From NCBI GenBank assembly GCA_021298655.1, contig JAJTFK010000009.1, positions 856-45,019 of the forward strand: DNA of 44,164 nt. The letters are read 5' to 3'. The notes under the pieces are model-generated. The model was not told the origin of the DNA. It did no database searches and worked only from the letters and a program-made list of their open reading frames with translations. Below, one piece after another: positions 25,403-34,284 of the stretch. A program made the position numbers and the translations under genes. Source of the stretch: Cryomorphaceae bacterium. Its GTDB lineage: Bacteria; Bacteroidota; Bacteroidia; Flavobacteriales; Schleiferiaceae. How positions within the stretch are numbered: the first letter of the stretch is position 1; every line of letters begins with the position of its first letter.

Positions 25403-27022
25403 TCAGGTCTGCAGAATCCCCGGGTTGTACGGGCGTTCAATCGGAGCCTGGTTGGCCGCCTCAATACCCATCGAAATCACCGTACGCGTGTCGGCGGGGT
25501 CAATGATTCCGTCGATCCACAACCGAGCCGCCGCGTAGTAGGGGCTCATTTGGGCCTCGTAGCGGGCGCGGATGCGCTGCAGCAATTCCTGCTCCGCCTC
25601 GGGCGTAAGGTCGGCGGTGCGGGCCTTTTCAATTTGAAGAAGCACCTTGGCCGCCTGATCGCCGCCCATCACCGCAATTTTGGCCGTGGGCCATGCGACA
25701 ATAAGGCGCGGATCGTAGGCTTTTCCGCACATCGCGTAGTTGCCGGCTCCAAACGAGTGGCCCGTGATGACCGTGAATTTTGGCACCACGCTGTTGGCCA
25801 CGGCGTTCACCATTTTGGCGCCGTCCTTAATGATTCCGCCGTGCTCCGAACGCGAGCCAACCATGAATCCGGTGACGTCCTGCAAAAACACGAGCGGAAT
25901 CTTTTTTTGGTTGCAGTTGGCGATGAAGCGGGCGGCCTTGTCGGCGCTGTCGGAATAAATCACGCCCCCAATCTGCATTTCGCCCGTTCCCGACTTGACT
26001 ACTTGGCGTTCGTTGGCGACGATTCCCACCGCCCAGCCGTCGATGCGCGCGTAGGCCGTGACGATGGTTTTTCCGTAGTTGGCTTTGTACTCGATGAGCG
26101 AATCGGCGTCGACCAGGCATTCAAGCAGCCCGCGCACCGGGTAGGGCTTGCCGTCGACGGGCATTCGTTCGTAGATTTTCTCGACCCCCACGGCGGGAGC
26201 CGTTGGATCGACGCGGTCGTAGCCCGCCGTAGGTCGCGCGCCCAGCTTGTCGACGAGTCCGCGCAGGGTGCGCAGTGCGTCGTCGTCGTCCTTGGCTTTG
26301 TAGTCGCAAACCCCGCTGATCTGGGTATGGGTCGTGGCCCCGCCCAGGGTTTCGTTGTCAATGTCTTCGCCGATGGCCGCCTTGACCAGGTAGCTGCCCG
26401 CCAAGAAAATGCTCCCGGTGCCCTCGACAATGATCGATTCGTCGCTCATGATGGGCAGGTAGGCCCCGCCCGCCACACAGGAACCCATTACGGCCGAAAG
26501 CTGGGGTATTCCCAGGCTGCTCATCACCGCATTGTTGCGGAAAATCCGCCCAAAGTGCTCCTTGTCGGGGAAAATTTCGTCCTGCATCGGCAGGTAGACG
26601 CCCGCGGAATCCACCAGGTAGAGGATCGGAATCCGATTTTCCATGGCTATTTCTTGGGCGCGAAGGTTTTTCTTGCCGGTCATCGGGAACCAAGCTCCGG
26701 CTTTGACGGTCGCGTCGTTGGCGACCACCATGCAGGTTCGTCCGGCGATGCGGCCCAGCACCACCACCACGCCGGCCGAGGGGCATCCGCCGTGCTCGGC
26801 ATACATTCCGTCGGCCGCGAACGCACCGATTTCGACCTGGGGCGCTTCGGGGTCCAGCAACCGCTTGACGCGCTCCCGGGCGCTGAGTTTTCCCTGTTCG
26901 GCCAATTTTTCAAGCCGCTTTTTGCCTCCACCTAGGGCCACTTCGCTCCATCTGCGATGGCATTCCGCGACTAACAGCTTGAGTTCGTCGGCATTGCGTT
27001 CCGTTTTGAGGTCGTGGGCCAT
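25403..27022 (-). CDS. Acyl-CoA carboxylase beta (carboxyltransferase) subunit
   Basis: This 539-residue carboxyltransferase subunit of a biotin-dependent acyl-CoA carboxylase transfers CO2 from carboxybiotin to an acyl-CoA. Length and motifs suggest methylcrotonyl-CoA carboxylase (leucine degradation) over propionyl-CoA carboxylase: GGGKKRLEKLAEQGKLSARE, YLVDSAGVYLPMQDEIFPD, GSCVAGGAYLPIMSDE, and FLQDVTGFMVGSRSEHGGI at the second crotonase half. The biotin-carrying alpha subunit is not in the window. The start is the ATG at 27022; a TACCTTCG box lies 28 nt upstream, so this gene appears to have a real leader. It converges on the dehydrogenase with 27 bp between stops. Confidence 0.92.
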   Translation of the reverse strand: MAHDLKTERNADELKLLVAECHRRWSEVALGGGKKRLEKLAEQGKLSARERVKRLLDPEAPQVEIGAFAADGMYAEHGGCPSAGVVVVLGRIAGRTCMVVANDATVKAGAWFPMTGKKNLRAQEIAMENRIPILYLVDSAGVYLPMQDEIFPDKEHFGRIFRNNAVMSSLGIPQLSAVMGSCVAGGAYLPIMSDESIIVEGTGSIFLAGSYLVKAAIGEDIDNETLGGATTHTQISGVCDYKAKDDDDALRTLRGLVDKLGARPTAGYDRVDPTAPAVGVEKIYERMPVDGKPYPVRGLLECLVDADSLIEYKANYGKTIVTAYARIDGWAVGIVANERQVVKSGTGEMQIGGVIYSDSADKAARFIANCNQKKIPLVFLQDVTGFMVGSRSEHGGIIKDGAKMVNAVANSVVPKFTVITGHSFGAGNYAMCGKAYDPRLIVAWPTAKIAVMGGDQAAKVLLQIEKARTADLTPEAEQELLQRIRARYEAQMSPYYAAARLWIDGIIDPADTRTVISMGIEAANQAPIERPYNPGILQT

Positions 27023-27050
27023 GGTGGTTTGGGATTCAGGGAGGTGTACC

Positions 27051-27058
27051 CGAAGGTA
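27051..27058 (-). promoter_or_regulatory. Probable -7 element of the carboxyltransferase gene
   Basis: TACCTTCG on the minus strand, one change from TAnnTTTG, 28 nt before the ATG at 27022. This predicts an approximately 24 nt leader, an exception to the short-spacing rule in the window. Confidence 0.4.
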
Positions 27059-27112
27059 GGCCTGAACAACGCCAACGCCAAGTACCCGATGCGCGCAACG
27101 AGCAACTGGTTT

Positions 27113-28069
27113 CTAGTAGCCCAGGTTCCATTCCGCCACGCGCGCCCAAAGCTCGTCTTCGTTGGGCACCGCGTCGCTTAGGAATAGCAGCAGGCGAATT
27201 CCGCTCGGCGTCTTCTGGAACATCAGCGCGTCGGGCGTTCCGTCGCCCATGAGGTCGCCGCTCCAGTGCACTTCGGGCGGACAAACCACCACCGAGTCGA
27301 GCACATTGGCCAAGGTGTCCCGGCGAATCCACTGGTTATCGGCAGCGCGCACTCCCGCAATCAAGGCGTATCCGCTAAGCTCCGGGCAGTCCGCGCCCAC
27401 GCCCTGCACCATGCCGGTGGCGTAGACCACCACGTTGCCCCGGTACATGCGGTCGCGCGCCGTTATGGCTCCAAGATCGGCTTGGCTGCCGGGCAAAAGC
27501 ACGGCGGAGCCTTCGCGTACCGGGCCCAAGTCGGCACTGTCGAGTCGCACCGGACTTCCGAACAGAAAGTGGCTGCCCTCTTCGCGGTTGGTTTTCAGGT
27601 CAAACTCGAGACCGCTTGCGTTGCCGGTCGGGAACTCGCTGAGCTCCGCCTTGACGCGCACCGGCCGAAGCTTCCACATGCCCTCGACGTCGTAGATTCC
27701 GTACCAGTACAGCGAAAGGTCCAGCCCGCGCAGGTCGCCCTTGTAGTTAAAGGCTTCGGTAGCAATTTGGTAGCGGCGCTGCTTGATGGCCTCGACGCGC
27801 TTGCGCGTTTCGCCCGCGGGTCCGCCCTCTTCGAGCCAAACGAGCAGGGAATCGCGCTTAACCCCGATTGGCGTGCGGAGCATGCGCCCCGTGAGGCTGT
27901 CGGCCGGCCAAGACCAGGTTCGGGCGACCCATTCCAGGCGAATGAGCTGGTTGTCGCTCAGCTGGTCCCAGCGCTCGGCTCGGTCCGCGCGAACGGCTGC
28001 GGTGTCCACGGATTGCGCCCAGGCCCCAAGGGTCCATGCCAAACCGGTAACCAGCAACCCTAAACGCAT
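27113..28069 (-). CDS. Secreted protein of unknown function in the lepB operon
   Basis: This 318-residue protein has a signal peptide (MRLGLLVTGLAWTLGAWA-Q). I do not recognise a family. A charged helical segment follows the signal (RADRAERWDQLSDNQLIRLEW), then a beta-rich part. SGDLMGDGTPDALMF near residue 280 resembles the calcium-binding DxDGxxD loops of FG-GAP-type repeats. The start at 28069 was chosen because it begins the signal peptide; longer frames run into lepB. It follows lepB by 4 bp and is cotranscribed with it. In many Bacteroidota the gene after lepB is wbqC; this protein does not look like WbqC. Confidence 0.75.
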   Translation of the reverse strand: MRLGLLVTGLAWTLGAWAQSVDTAAVRADRAERWDQLSDNQLIRLEWVARTWSWPADSLTGRMLRTPIGVKRDSLLVWLEEGGPAGETRKRVEAIKQRRYQIATEAFNYKGDLRGLDLSLYWYGIYDVEGMWKLRPVRVKAELSEFPTGNASGLEFDLKTNREEGSHFLFGSPVRLDSADLGPVREGSAVLLPGSQADLGAITARDRMYRGNVVVYATGMVQGVGADCPELSGYALIAGVRAADNQWIRRDTLANVLDSVVVCPPEVHWSGDLMGDGTPDALMFQKTPSGIRLLLFLSDAVPNEDELWARVAEWNLGY

Positions 28070-28073
28070 TTGG

Positions 28074-29699
28074 TTAGGCTTTTTTGCGCTTGCGGTACCA
28101 TTCCCAGCCGTAGTACAACGCAACCAGGATCGCAAACGGCAGCAGGTAGCTGCGCGGCTTGCCCTCGCCGTGGACCACCGTGAACAGGCGCTCGGTGCGG
28201 ATCTTGTCGAGTCCGCTCACAAAGGAATCCATACTCCAGAAAATGAAAACCGGCTTGCCGACCACGTGGTCCTCGGGTACGAAGCCCCAGTAGCGGCTGT
28301 CACAAGAATTGTGGCGGTTGTCGCCCATCATCCAGTAGTAATCCATGGCAAACGTGTAGCTCGTTGCCGGCACGCCGTCCAGGAGGTAGCGGTCGCCGTT
28401 CGGACCTTGCTCGCGAACCAGTTCGTGGCCTTCGTAGGCGTTGATGGCGTGGTGGTACTTCAGGTAGGTATCGTAGTTCAGCTCGATTGTAGATCCCTTG
28501 GACGGTATCCAAAGTGGCCCGTAGTTATCTCGAGTCCAGGCGTATACCACCGTATCGCTGTGGCCACCCATCGGATTCGGGAACATCAGGGCCCCACCCA
28601 CAAAATTCGCGTAGTACCACTTAAGGGCCTCGGGCGTTCCCGGCACAAAGGCCGAATCGCCGCCGAGGGCGTCCATCACAAACAGGGTGTCGAGGTTGGG
28701 CATCTTGGCGAATTCCGCGAGCGACTCATTGGGGATCGTTACCACGTATTCGGTCTCGGTGATCTGCAGGACGTCGCTGACATTCTGGTTGTTCACCGTC
28801 ATGTTGGTGACGTAGTTGATGTCAAAATCCTTCTTGAGCTGGCGCGCACTAAATCCTTGGCCGGGCAGGGTGCGCACGTAGTAGCTGAACTGGGCGTTGC
28901 TGCGCTCGGGGAACTCCACAGCCTCGCCGTCAACGTAGACCTGGCCGTGGCGCACCTCGAGCGTGTCGCCGGGTACCCCCATGCAGCGCTTGACGTAGTG
29001 GTCCTTTTTATCGGCGGGCCGTCCCGGATCCTGCGGGAAGTTGAACACCACTGCGTCGCCGCGCTCCACCTCGTCAAGGCCCGGCAGCCGCAGGTACGGG
29101 AGCTGAATCCACGTCAGGTAGCTCGGCACGTTGGCGAAGGGAATCACGTTGTGCATCAGCGGAATGCTCAAGGGCGTGTTCGGCATGCGAAGGCCATAGG
29201 CCACCTTGCTCACCACCAGGTAGTCGCCCACCATAAGCGACTTTTCCATGGACGAGGTCGGAATGTTAAACGCTTCAAACGTCATCATGCGGATGGTTCC
29301 GGCGGCAACCACCGCCCACAGCACGTGGTTCACCCACAGGGGCATGCGGCGGCGAATGTCGTCGTTGCTGCGCGTTCCGCGCTCCAGCTTCGCCGTGTAG
29401 TTCAAATAGCCCAGGTAGAGTCCGCCCGTGGCCGCCGTCAAGAAAATGTGCTTGTTCTGGCGGAAGCCAAACATGTGCAGCGTTTCGTAGGCCAAAATCA
29501 GCGCCATGGCGTTGTCCACCACGGGGATGTAGGCCAAAATCGTCCACCACCAAGGGCGGTCGGCCACCTGGGTCCATACGTAGGTGCGGTACACGGGCAC
29601 CAAGGCCTTCCAGGTCGGAATGCCGGCGGCCTTAAAAAAGCGCCAGGTAATCGCGGCCCCATAGAGATTGAGAAGCAGGTAGTACAGTAGGTATTCCAT
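28074..29699 (-). CDS. lepB: Signal peptidase I
   Basis: Membrane serine protease that removes signal peptides from exported proteins. At 541 residues it is long, as is usual in Bacteroidota. Several hydrophobic helices (about residues 1-125) precede the catalytic part. The nucleophile is Ser150 in FNIPTSSMEKSLMVGDYLVV and the general base is Lys237 in DHYVKRCMGVPGDT. A large insert separates these from the conserved MMGDNRHNSCDSRYWGFVP box. A last hydrophobic helix and a basic tail (YRKRKKA) close the protein. It sits in an operon with nfu and the gamma-carbonic anhydrase upstream and a secreted unknown downstream. Confidence 0.96.
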   Translation of the reverse strand: MEYLLYYLLLNLYGAAITWRFFKAAGIPTWKALVPVYRTYVWTQVADRPWWWTILAYIPVVDNAMALILAYETLHMFGFRQNKHIFLTAATGGLYLGYLNYTAKLERGTRSNDDIRRRMPLWVNHVLWAVVAAGTIRMMTFEAFNIPTSSMEKSLMVGDYLVVSKVAYGLRMPNTPLSIPLMHNVIPFANVPSYLTWIQLPYLRLPGLDEVERGDAVVFNFPQDPGRPADKKDHYVKRCMGVPGDTLEVRHGQVYVDGEAVEFPERSNAQFSYYVRTLPGQGFSARQLKKDFDINYVTNMTVNNQNVSDVLQITETEYVVTIPNESLAEFAKMPNLDTLFVMDALGGDSAFVPGTPEALKWYYANFVGGALMFPNPMGGHSDTVVYAWTRDNYGPLWIPSKGSTIELNYDTYLKYHHAINAYEGHELVREQGPNGDRYLLDGVPATSYTFAMDYYWMMGDNRHNSCDSRYWGFVPEDHVVGKPVFIFWSMDSFVSGLDKIRTERLFTVVHGEGKPRSYLLPFAILVALYYGWEWYRKRKKA

Positions 29700-29714
29700 A
29701 ATCGTTTAAATCGC

Positions 29715-30251
29715 TTAACGCGCTTCGTCGGCGCCGGGCTTGAGCCACGACGCATAGATTCCGTAGTTTTTGGCAATGCGCTCCACCTCGCCGGCCATGA
29801 GTTCGGGGGTGATGTCCTTGACTTTTTTGGCCGGAACCCCCGCGAACACCGAGCCCGCCGGCACGTGCGTGCCTTCGGTAAGGACGGCACCCGCCGCAAT
29901 GATGCTGCCGGACTCCACCACGCAGCGGTCCATCACAATGGCGCCCATGCCCACCAGAACTCGGTCGTGCAGGGTGCAGCCGTGCACCGTGGCTCCGTGA
30001 CCGATGCTCACCTGATTGCCGATGGTCGTGCCGTGCTTTTGGTAGGTTCCGTGGATCACCGCGCCGTCTTGAATGTTGACCTCGTCGCCGAGGCGGATGA
30101 AGTTTACGTCACCGCGAACCACCGCGTTGAACCAAATAGAGCATCCCTCGCCCATCGTCACGTCGCCCACCACCGTACAGTTCGGCGCCAAAAACGTCGA
30201 CTCGGGAATCTGCGGATGCGTGCCGCGCACGGACAAAATCAGGGGTTCCAT
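29715..30251 (-). CDS. Gamma-carbonic anhydrase family hexapeptide-repeat protein
   Basis: This 178-residue left-handed beta-helix protein of the YrdA/PaaY/Cam group forms metal-binding trimers. Hexapeptide repeats run through the chain (APNCTVVGDVTMGEGCSIWF, NIQDGAVIHG, SIGHGATVHGCTL). The three zinc-ligand histidines are His67, His85 and His90. Whether it has carbonic anhydrase, thioesterase or only structural activity cannot be told. It starts 8 bp after the nfu stop and ends 15 bp before lepB. Confidence 0.9.
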   Translation of the reverse strand: MEPLILSVRGTHPQIPESTFLAPNCTVVGDVTMGEGCSIWFNAVVRGDVNFIRLGDEVNIQDGAVIHGTYQKHGTTIGNQVSIGHGATVHGCTLHDRVLVGMGAIVMDRCVVESGSIIAAGAVLTEGTHVPAGSVFAGVPAKKVKDITPELMAGEVERIAKNYGIYASWLKPGADEAR

Positions 30252-30259
30252 GCCCGAAT

Positions 30260-30859
30260 TTACGCCGGAACGACGTCGTCGACCAGCGTAGGCAGCATGC
30301 GCTGCAGAATGTTCTTAATGCCCTGCTGCAGCGTCAGCGTGCTCGAGGGGCATCCCGCGCAGGCACCCTGCAGCTGGACTTTGACAATTTTGTTTTCGTA
30401 GCCGGCAAACACGATGTTGCCGCCATCCTGGGCCACCGCGGGCTTGACGTACTCTTCGAGGATTTCCACAATGCGCGCCTCAATGCCGTCCTCGGGGTAG
30501 GCGGGCATGTCCTCCGCGGCGTCGGCGTGGGCCGGGGCCTTCGGAGCGGGAACCGCCGTCAGCACGGGCTTGCCCTCCTGAATGTGGTTCAAAATGAACT
30601 GGCGCAGTTCCTGGGTTACCGCATCCCATTCCACCACGTTGTACTTCTCCACCGCCAAAAAATTGGTCGAGATGAACACGTTTTTCACAAACGGAAAATT
30701 GAACAACGCCGCGGCCAGCGGGCTGATTTGCGCCTCTTCGATGTTCGCAAACTCAACGTGATCGACGTCGATCAGTCGCTTGTTGGCCACAAACTTCATC
30801 ACCCCGGGATTCGGGGTCATTTCGGCATAAACGGATACGGGTACGCGCTGGATTTCCAT
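30260..30859 (-). CDS. NifU-type iron-sulfur scaffold (Nfu) protein
   Basis: This 199-residue Fe-S carrier or scaffold has an N-terminal Nfu_N domain (about 8-95: EMTPNPGVMKFVANKRL, FVKNVFISTNFLAVEK). A Pro/Ala-rich linker (101-120) and a C-terminal NifU domain (about 125-199) follow, with CAGCPSST carrying the cluster ligands Cys167 and Cys170. It starts at 30859, divergent from pgi with only 35 bp between. It heads the run nfu - gamma-carbonic anhydrase - lepB - secreted unknown. Confidence 0.94.
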   Translation of the reverse strand: MEIQRVPVSVYAEMTPNPGVMKFVANKRLIDVDHVEFANIEEAQISPLAAALFNFPFVKNVFISTNFLAVEKYNVVEWDAVTQELRQFILNHIQEGKPVLTAVPAPKAPAHADAAEDMPAYPEDGIEARIVEILEEYVKPAVAQDGGNIVFAGYENKIVKVQLQGACAGCPSSTLTLQQGIKNILQRMLPTLVDDVVPA

Positions 30860-30866
30860 AGGATCG

Positions 30867-30874
30867 CAAAGGTA
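30867..30874 (-). promoter_or_regulatory. -7 promoter element of the nfu operon
   Basis: TACCTTTG on the minus strand, full match, 7 nt from the nfu ATG. With the pgi element it forms the inverted repeat CAAAGGTA-N8-TACCTTTG. Confidence 0.6.
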
Positions 30875-30882
30875 CGACTTGA

Positions 30883-30890
30883 TACCTTTG
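30883..30890 (+). promoter_or_regulatory. -7 promoter element of pgi
   Basis: TACCTTTG, full match, 4 nt (GGCC) before a TTG codon at 30895. The spacing supports the TTG as the pgi start. Confidence 0.6.
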
Positions 30891-30894
30891 GGCC

Positions 30895-32538
30895 TTGATT
30901 AATCCACATACTGTGCCGCACATGCTTCCCCGCGTAAATCCCACCCAAACCAAGGCCTGGAAGGCCCTCGAAGCCCACGCCGCCGCGACCGCCGACCGCC
31001 ACCTCCGCGACCTCTTTGCCGCGGACTCCGCCCGATTTGACCGCATGCACGTGCGCCTCGACGACCTGTTGCTCTTTGACTACGCCAAGCACCGGGTCGA
31101 CGAAACCACGCTCGACCTGCTGGCGGAACTCTTCGAGGAATGCGGCGTAGCCGAAGGATTTCGCGCCCAACTCCGCGGGGCCGCCATCAACGAAACCGAA
31201 GGCCGCGCGGTGCTCCACACCGCGCTCCGCTCCACCTCCACCGAGGCCCTCCTGGTCGACGGCCAAGACGTGCGGCCCCTTATTGCCCGCGAACGCGAAC
31301 GCATGCTCGCCTTTGCCGAAGCCGTGCGCCGCGGCGACGTCCGCTCCGCCTCGGGCGAAAAATTCAAGCACGTCGTCAACATCGGCATCGGCGGCAGCGA
31401 CCTCGGTCCCCGCATGGCCGTCGAAGCCCTCAAACCCTTTGCCCACCGGGGAATCCAGCTGCACTTCGTGGCCAACGTCGACGGCGCCGACCTCCACGAA
31501 ACCCTTCAGCTCCTGGACCCCGCGCGCACCCTGTTCCTGGTCGCGTCGAAGACCTTCACCACCCAAGAAACCATGGCCAATGCCGAGGCCGCCCGCACCT
31601 GGCTGGTGCAGCACCTGGGTGACCCCGCGGTCGTGGCCGACCACTTTGCGGCCCTGAGTACCAACCTGGCTAAGGTGGAGGCCTTTGGCATCAACCCGGA
31701 GCGCACCTTCGGCTTTTGGGATTGGGTCGGCGGCCGCTACAGCGTGTGGAGCAGTATTGGCCTTCCGCTCGCCATCGCCCTCGGCGCCGACGGCTTCCGT
31801 CAGTTCCTGGCCGGCGCCGAGCGCATCGACCGCCACGCCGCCGAGGCCCCGTTCCGCCAAAACATACCTTGGCTCATGGCCGCTCTGGGCATTTGGTACC
31901 GCAACTTTTTGGGCGCCGCGACCCACGCCGTACTGCCCTACGACCAGTACCTGCACCGCTTTGCGGCCTTCCTGCAGCAAATGGACATGGAATCCAACGG
32001 AAAGTACCTGGACCGCAGCGGCCGGCGCGTGACCTACGCCACCGGACCCGTCGTTTGGGGCGAGCCCGGAACCAACGGCCAGCACGCCTTTTACCAGCTC
32101 ATTCACCAGGGCACCGAGTTGATTCCGAGTGATTTTATTGCGTCGGTGGTTCCGCAGCACCCGCTGCACGCCCACCATGCCAAATTGCTGAGTAATTTTT
32201 TGGCACAGACAGAGGCCCTCATGATGGGCCGCCCCGAGGCCAACAGCCCCTTCCGCGAGTTTGAGGGCAACCGCCCGACCTCGACCCTGCTGTTTGACGC
32301 CATGACGCCCGAGGCCCTTGGCGCGCTCATCGCCCTATACGAACACAAGGTATTTGCCCAAGGCGTCGTTTGGAACGTATTCAGCTACGACCAGTGGGGC
32401 GTGGAACTCGGCAAAGAAATGGCGAATGTGGTCCTGCCGGAACTCGAAGGCGACGGACCCGTTGGCGCCCACGACGCCTCAACGACCGCGCTGATCCATC
32501 ACGTGCGGACCTTGTCGAGCAAGGCACTGAGCAGCTGA
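30895..32538 (+). CDS. pgi: Glucose-6-phosphate isomerase
   Basis: Interconverts glucose 6-phosphate and fructose 6-phosphate. It has 547 residues from TTG 30895. The next candidate is ATG 30922, nine codons later. I prefer TTG because the -7 box ends 4 nt before it, but this is not proven. Family motifs are [57 protein letters not shown], the active-site glutamate in [20 protein letters not shown], and [14 protein letters not shown] near the C-terminus carrying the catalytic Lys. The last 40 bp overlap the convergent MarR gene. Confidence 0.96.
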   Translation: MINPHTVPHMLPRVNPTQTKAWKALEAHAAATADRHLRDLFAADSARFDRMHVRLDDLLLFDYAKHRVDETTLDLLAELFEECGVAEGFRAQLRGAAINETEGRAVLHTALRSTSTEALLVDGQDVRPLIARERERMLAFAEAVRRGDVRSASGEKFKHVVNIGIGGSDLGPRMAVEALKPFAHRGIQLHFVANVDGADLHETLQLLDPARTLFLVASKTFTTQETMANAEAARTWLVQHLGDPAVVADHFAALSTNLAKVEAFGINPERTFGFWDWVGGRYSVWSSIGLPLAIALGADGFRQFLAGAERIDRHAAEAPFRQNIPWLMAALGIWYRNFLGAATHAVLPYDQYLHRFAAFLQQMDMESNGKYLDRSGRRVTYATGPVVWGEPGTNGQHAFYQLIHQGTELIPSDFIASVVPQHPLHAHHAKLLSNFLAQTEALMMGRPEANSPFREFEGNRPTSTLLFDAMTPEALGALIALYEHKVFAQGVVWNVFSYDQWGVELGKEMANVVLPELEGDGPVGAHDASTTALIHHVRTLSSKALSS

Positions 32539-32957
32539 GCCTCTTCGTCGGTCATGCGCTTGGGCAACTCCTCCTTGGTGACCTTGTCGACGGCGCGTAT
32601 TTGACCCAAAAGTTCCAAACCCCTTAGGGTCAAGAAGATTCGCGTCACGCGGCGATCGTCTTTGCTGCCCTTTCGCTCCACAAAACCCAGCTTGACCAAG
32701 CGGTCTACCAGGCGCGAAACGTCGCTGGTCTTGTCGAGCAGTCGCTCGCGAATCACGCCAATGGGCAGTCCTTCGGGGTGGGCTCCGCGCAAAATCCGCA
32801 GCACGTTGTACTGCTGCATCGTGATTTTGTAGGGCGCCAGCGCGTCGGTAATCCGACCCTTAAGCCAGTGGTAGGTGAACAAAATATTGATCACGGCCAC
32901 CTGATGGTCGTTGTGCCAGTTCCGCTGCTGGATTTCTTCTTGGATGCTCTTGCCCAT
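32499..32957 (-). CDS. MarR-family winged-helix transcriptional regulator
   Basis: This 152-residue DNA-binding regulator has helices leading into the wHTH recognition part [41 protein letters not shown] and the wing [15 protein letters not shown], as expected for MarR-type homodimers. The ligand and targets are unknown; no divergent target gene sits at its promoter. Its last 13 codons are encoded antisense to the end of pgi (40 bp overlap). A TACCTTAG box ends 5 nt before the ATG. It is followed upstream by frr on the same strand with only a 14 bp gap. Confidence 0.92.
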   Translation of the reverse strand: MGKSIQEEIQQRNWHNDHQVAVINILFTYHWLKGRITDALAPYKITMQQYNVLRILRGAHPEGLPIGVIRERLLDKTSDVSRLVDRLVKLGFVERKGSKDDRRVTRIFLTLRGLELLGQIRAVDKVTKEELPKRMTDEEAQLLSALLDKVRT

Positions 32958-32962
32958 TCGTA

Positions 32963-32970
32963 CTAAGGTA
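32963..32970 (-). promoter_or_regulatory. Probable -7 element of the MarR gene
   Basis: TACCTTAG on the minus strand, one change from TAnnTTTG, 5 nt from the ATG at 32957. It fills the 14 bp gap after frr. Confidence 0.5.
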
Positions 32971-32971
32971 C

Positions 32972-33535
32972 TTAGAGCTTGAGGATGTCTCCCTCTTTTT
33001 CGGTCACGCGCTGGTCAATGAGCGCAATGTGCTTGTCGACTAAAGCCTGAATCTGGGCTTCGAGGTCCTTGCGCTGGTCTTCGCTCAGGCCGTCCTTTTC
33101 CATGCGCTTGGCTTCGTCCATGCCTTCGCGGCGCACACTCCGAATGGCCACTTTGGCCTCTTCGCCTTCGGCGCGGGCCATGCGCACCAGTTCCTTTCGG
33201 CGGTCCTCGGTCAAGGGCGGAATGTTAATGATCACCGCGTCGCCGTTGTTCATCGGATTAAATCCGAGGTTGGCGTACATGATGGCTTTTTCAATGGACT
33301 GAATTAAGCTCTTCTCGAAGGGCTGAACAAACAGCGTGCGGGCGTCGGGGGTCGAAATATTGCTCACCTGCTGCAGCTTTACTTGGCTGCCGTAGTACTC
33401 GACAAAAATGCCCTCGAGCATCGTGGGGTTGGCGCGGCCCGCGCGGATCTTGAGCAGGGCCTTGTCCAGGTGCGCCATGGCCTTGTTCATGTCGTCGGTC
33501 AACGACTCGATCAAAAAACTGAGTTCTTCTTCCAT
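32972..33535 (-). CDS. frr: Ribosome recycling factor
   Basis: Splits post-termination ribosomes together with EF-G. It has 187 residues, the usual size. Hallmarks are KIRAGRANPTMLEGIFVEYYG, the VSNISTPDARTLFVQPFEKS stretch, NDGDAVIINIPPLTEDRRKE-like core residues (here NNGDAVIINIPPLTEDRRKE) and a C-terminal helix with KDLEAQIQALVDKHIALID. The ATG at 33535 matches the family start; longer frames read into the gap. It lies 25 bp downstream of pyrH, the common pyrH-frr pairing. Confidence 0.97.
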   Translation of the reverse strand: MEEELSFLIESLTDDMNKAMAHLDKALLKIRAGRANPTMLEGIFVEYYGSQVKLQQVSNISTPDARTLFVQPFEKSLIQSIEKAIMYANLGFNPMNNGDAVIINIPPLTEDRRKELVRMARAEGEEAKVAIRSVRREGMDEAKRMEKDGLSEDQRKDLEAQIQALVDKHIALIDQRVTEKEGDILKL

Positions 33536-33560
33536 GTTAAAAAATCCTGTGGGTGGTCGC

Positions 33561-34265
33561 TTACGATACCAGGGTTCCAACCTTGTCGCCGTTGACCACG
33601 CGCAGCAGGTTGCCCGGCTTATTCATGTCAAACACGACAATCGGCAGGTCGTTTTCTTGGCTCAACGTAAAGGCCGTGAGGTCCATCACGTTGAGTCCGC
33701 GTTCGTACACCTCGGTGAAGCTAATGGTTTCAAAGCGCGTGGCCGTGGCGTCCTTTTCGGGGTCGGCCGTGTATATGCCGTCGACGCGGGTGCCCTTGAG
33801 GATGACTTCGGCCTGAATTTCAATGGCGCGAAGCGTGGCCCCGGTATCGGTCGTAAAGTAGGGGTTGCCCGTTCCCGCCGAAAAAATGACCACGCGGCCC
33901 TTTTCAAGGTGGCGCACGGCGCGGCGGCGAATGAAGGGCTCACAAATCTTGTCCATCTCAATGGCGGACTGCAGGCGGGTCTGCACGCCGGCACGCTCGA
34001 GCGCGGACTGCAGCGCGAGTCCATTGATCACGGTGGCGAGCATGCCCATGTGGTCGGCTTGAACCCGGTCCATGCCGTCTCCGGCGCCCTGAAGTCCGCG
34101 AAAAATATTTCCTCCGCCAATCACCACGCCCACTTGAGCGCCGGCGTCCACCACGGTCTTGATTTCGCGCGCATAGGTGGTAAGGGTTTCGGAATCAATT
34201 CCGTAGGGCTTGTTGCCCATCAGCGCCTCGCCGCTGAGTTTGAGGAGAATTCGGCGGTACTTCAT
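33561..34265 (-). CDS. pyrH: UMP kinase
   Basis: Phosphorylates UMP to UDP, an amino-acid-kinase-fold hexamer. It has 234 residues. Features are [15 protein letters not shown] at the N-terminus, [56 protein letters not shown] and [19 protein letters not shown]. The ATG at 34265 gives the family start; a TATCTTCG box lies 7 nt upstream. It is separated from tsf by a strong hairpin, so pyrH-frr forms its own unit. Confidence 0.97.
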   Translation of the reverse strand: MKYRRILLKLSGEALMGNKPYGIDSETLTTYAREIKTVVDAGAQVGVVIGGGNIFRGLQGAGDGMDRVQADHMGMLATVINGLALQSALERAGVQTRLQSAIEMDKICEPFIRRRAVRHLEKGRVVIFSAGTGNPYFTTDTGATLRAIEIQAEVILKGTRVDGIYTADPEKDATATRFETISFTEVYERGLNVMDLTAFTLSQENDLPIVVFDMNKPGNLLRVVNGDKVGTLVS

Positions 34266-34272
34266 TACGGTG

Positions 34273-34280
34273 CGAAGATA
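34273..34280 (-). promoter_or_regulatory. Probable -7 element of pyrH
   Basis: TATCTTCG on the minus strand, one change from TAnnTTTG, 7 nt before the pyrH ATG and just past the tsf hairpin. Confidence 0.45.
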
Positions 34281-34284
34281 GCAC

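Noticed and set aside
25550-26935. Open frame of 461 codons opposite the carboxyltransferase
   Set aside because: Antisense to a highly conserved enzyme; no domain or start context.
27783-29690. Open frame of 635 codons opposite lepB and its downstream neighbour
   Set aside because: It spans two real genes including the lepB catalytic motifs; the composition is that of a GC-driven shadow.
30817-32178. Open frame of 453 codons opposite pgi
   Set aside because: Gly/Val/Ala-rich shadow of pgi; it would also run over the nfu promoter.
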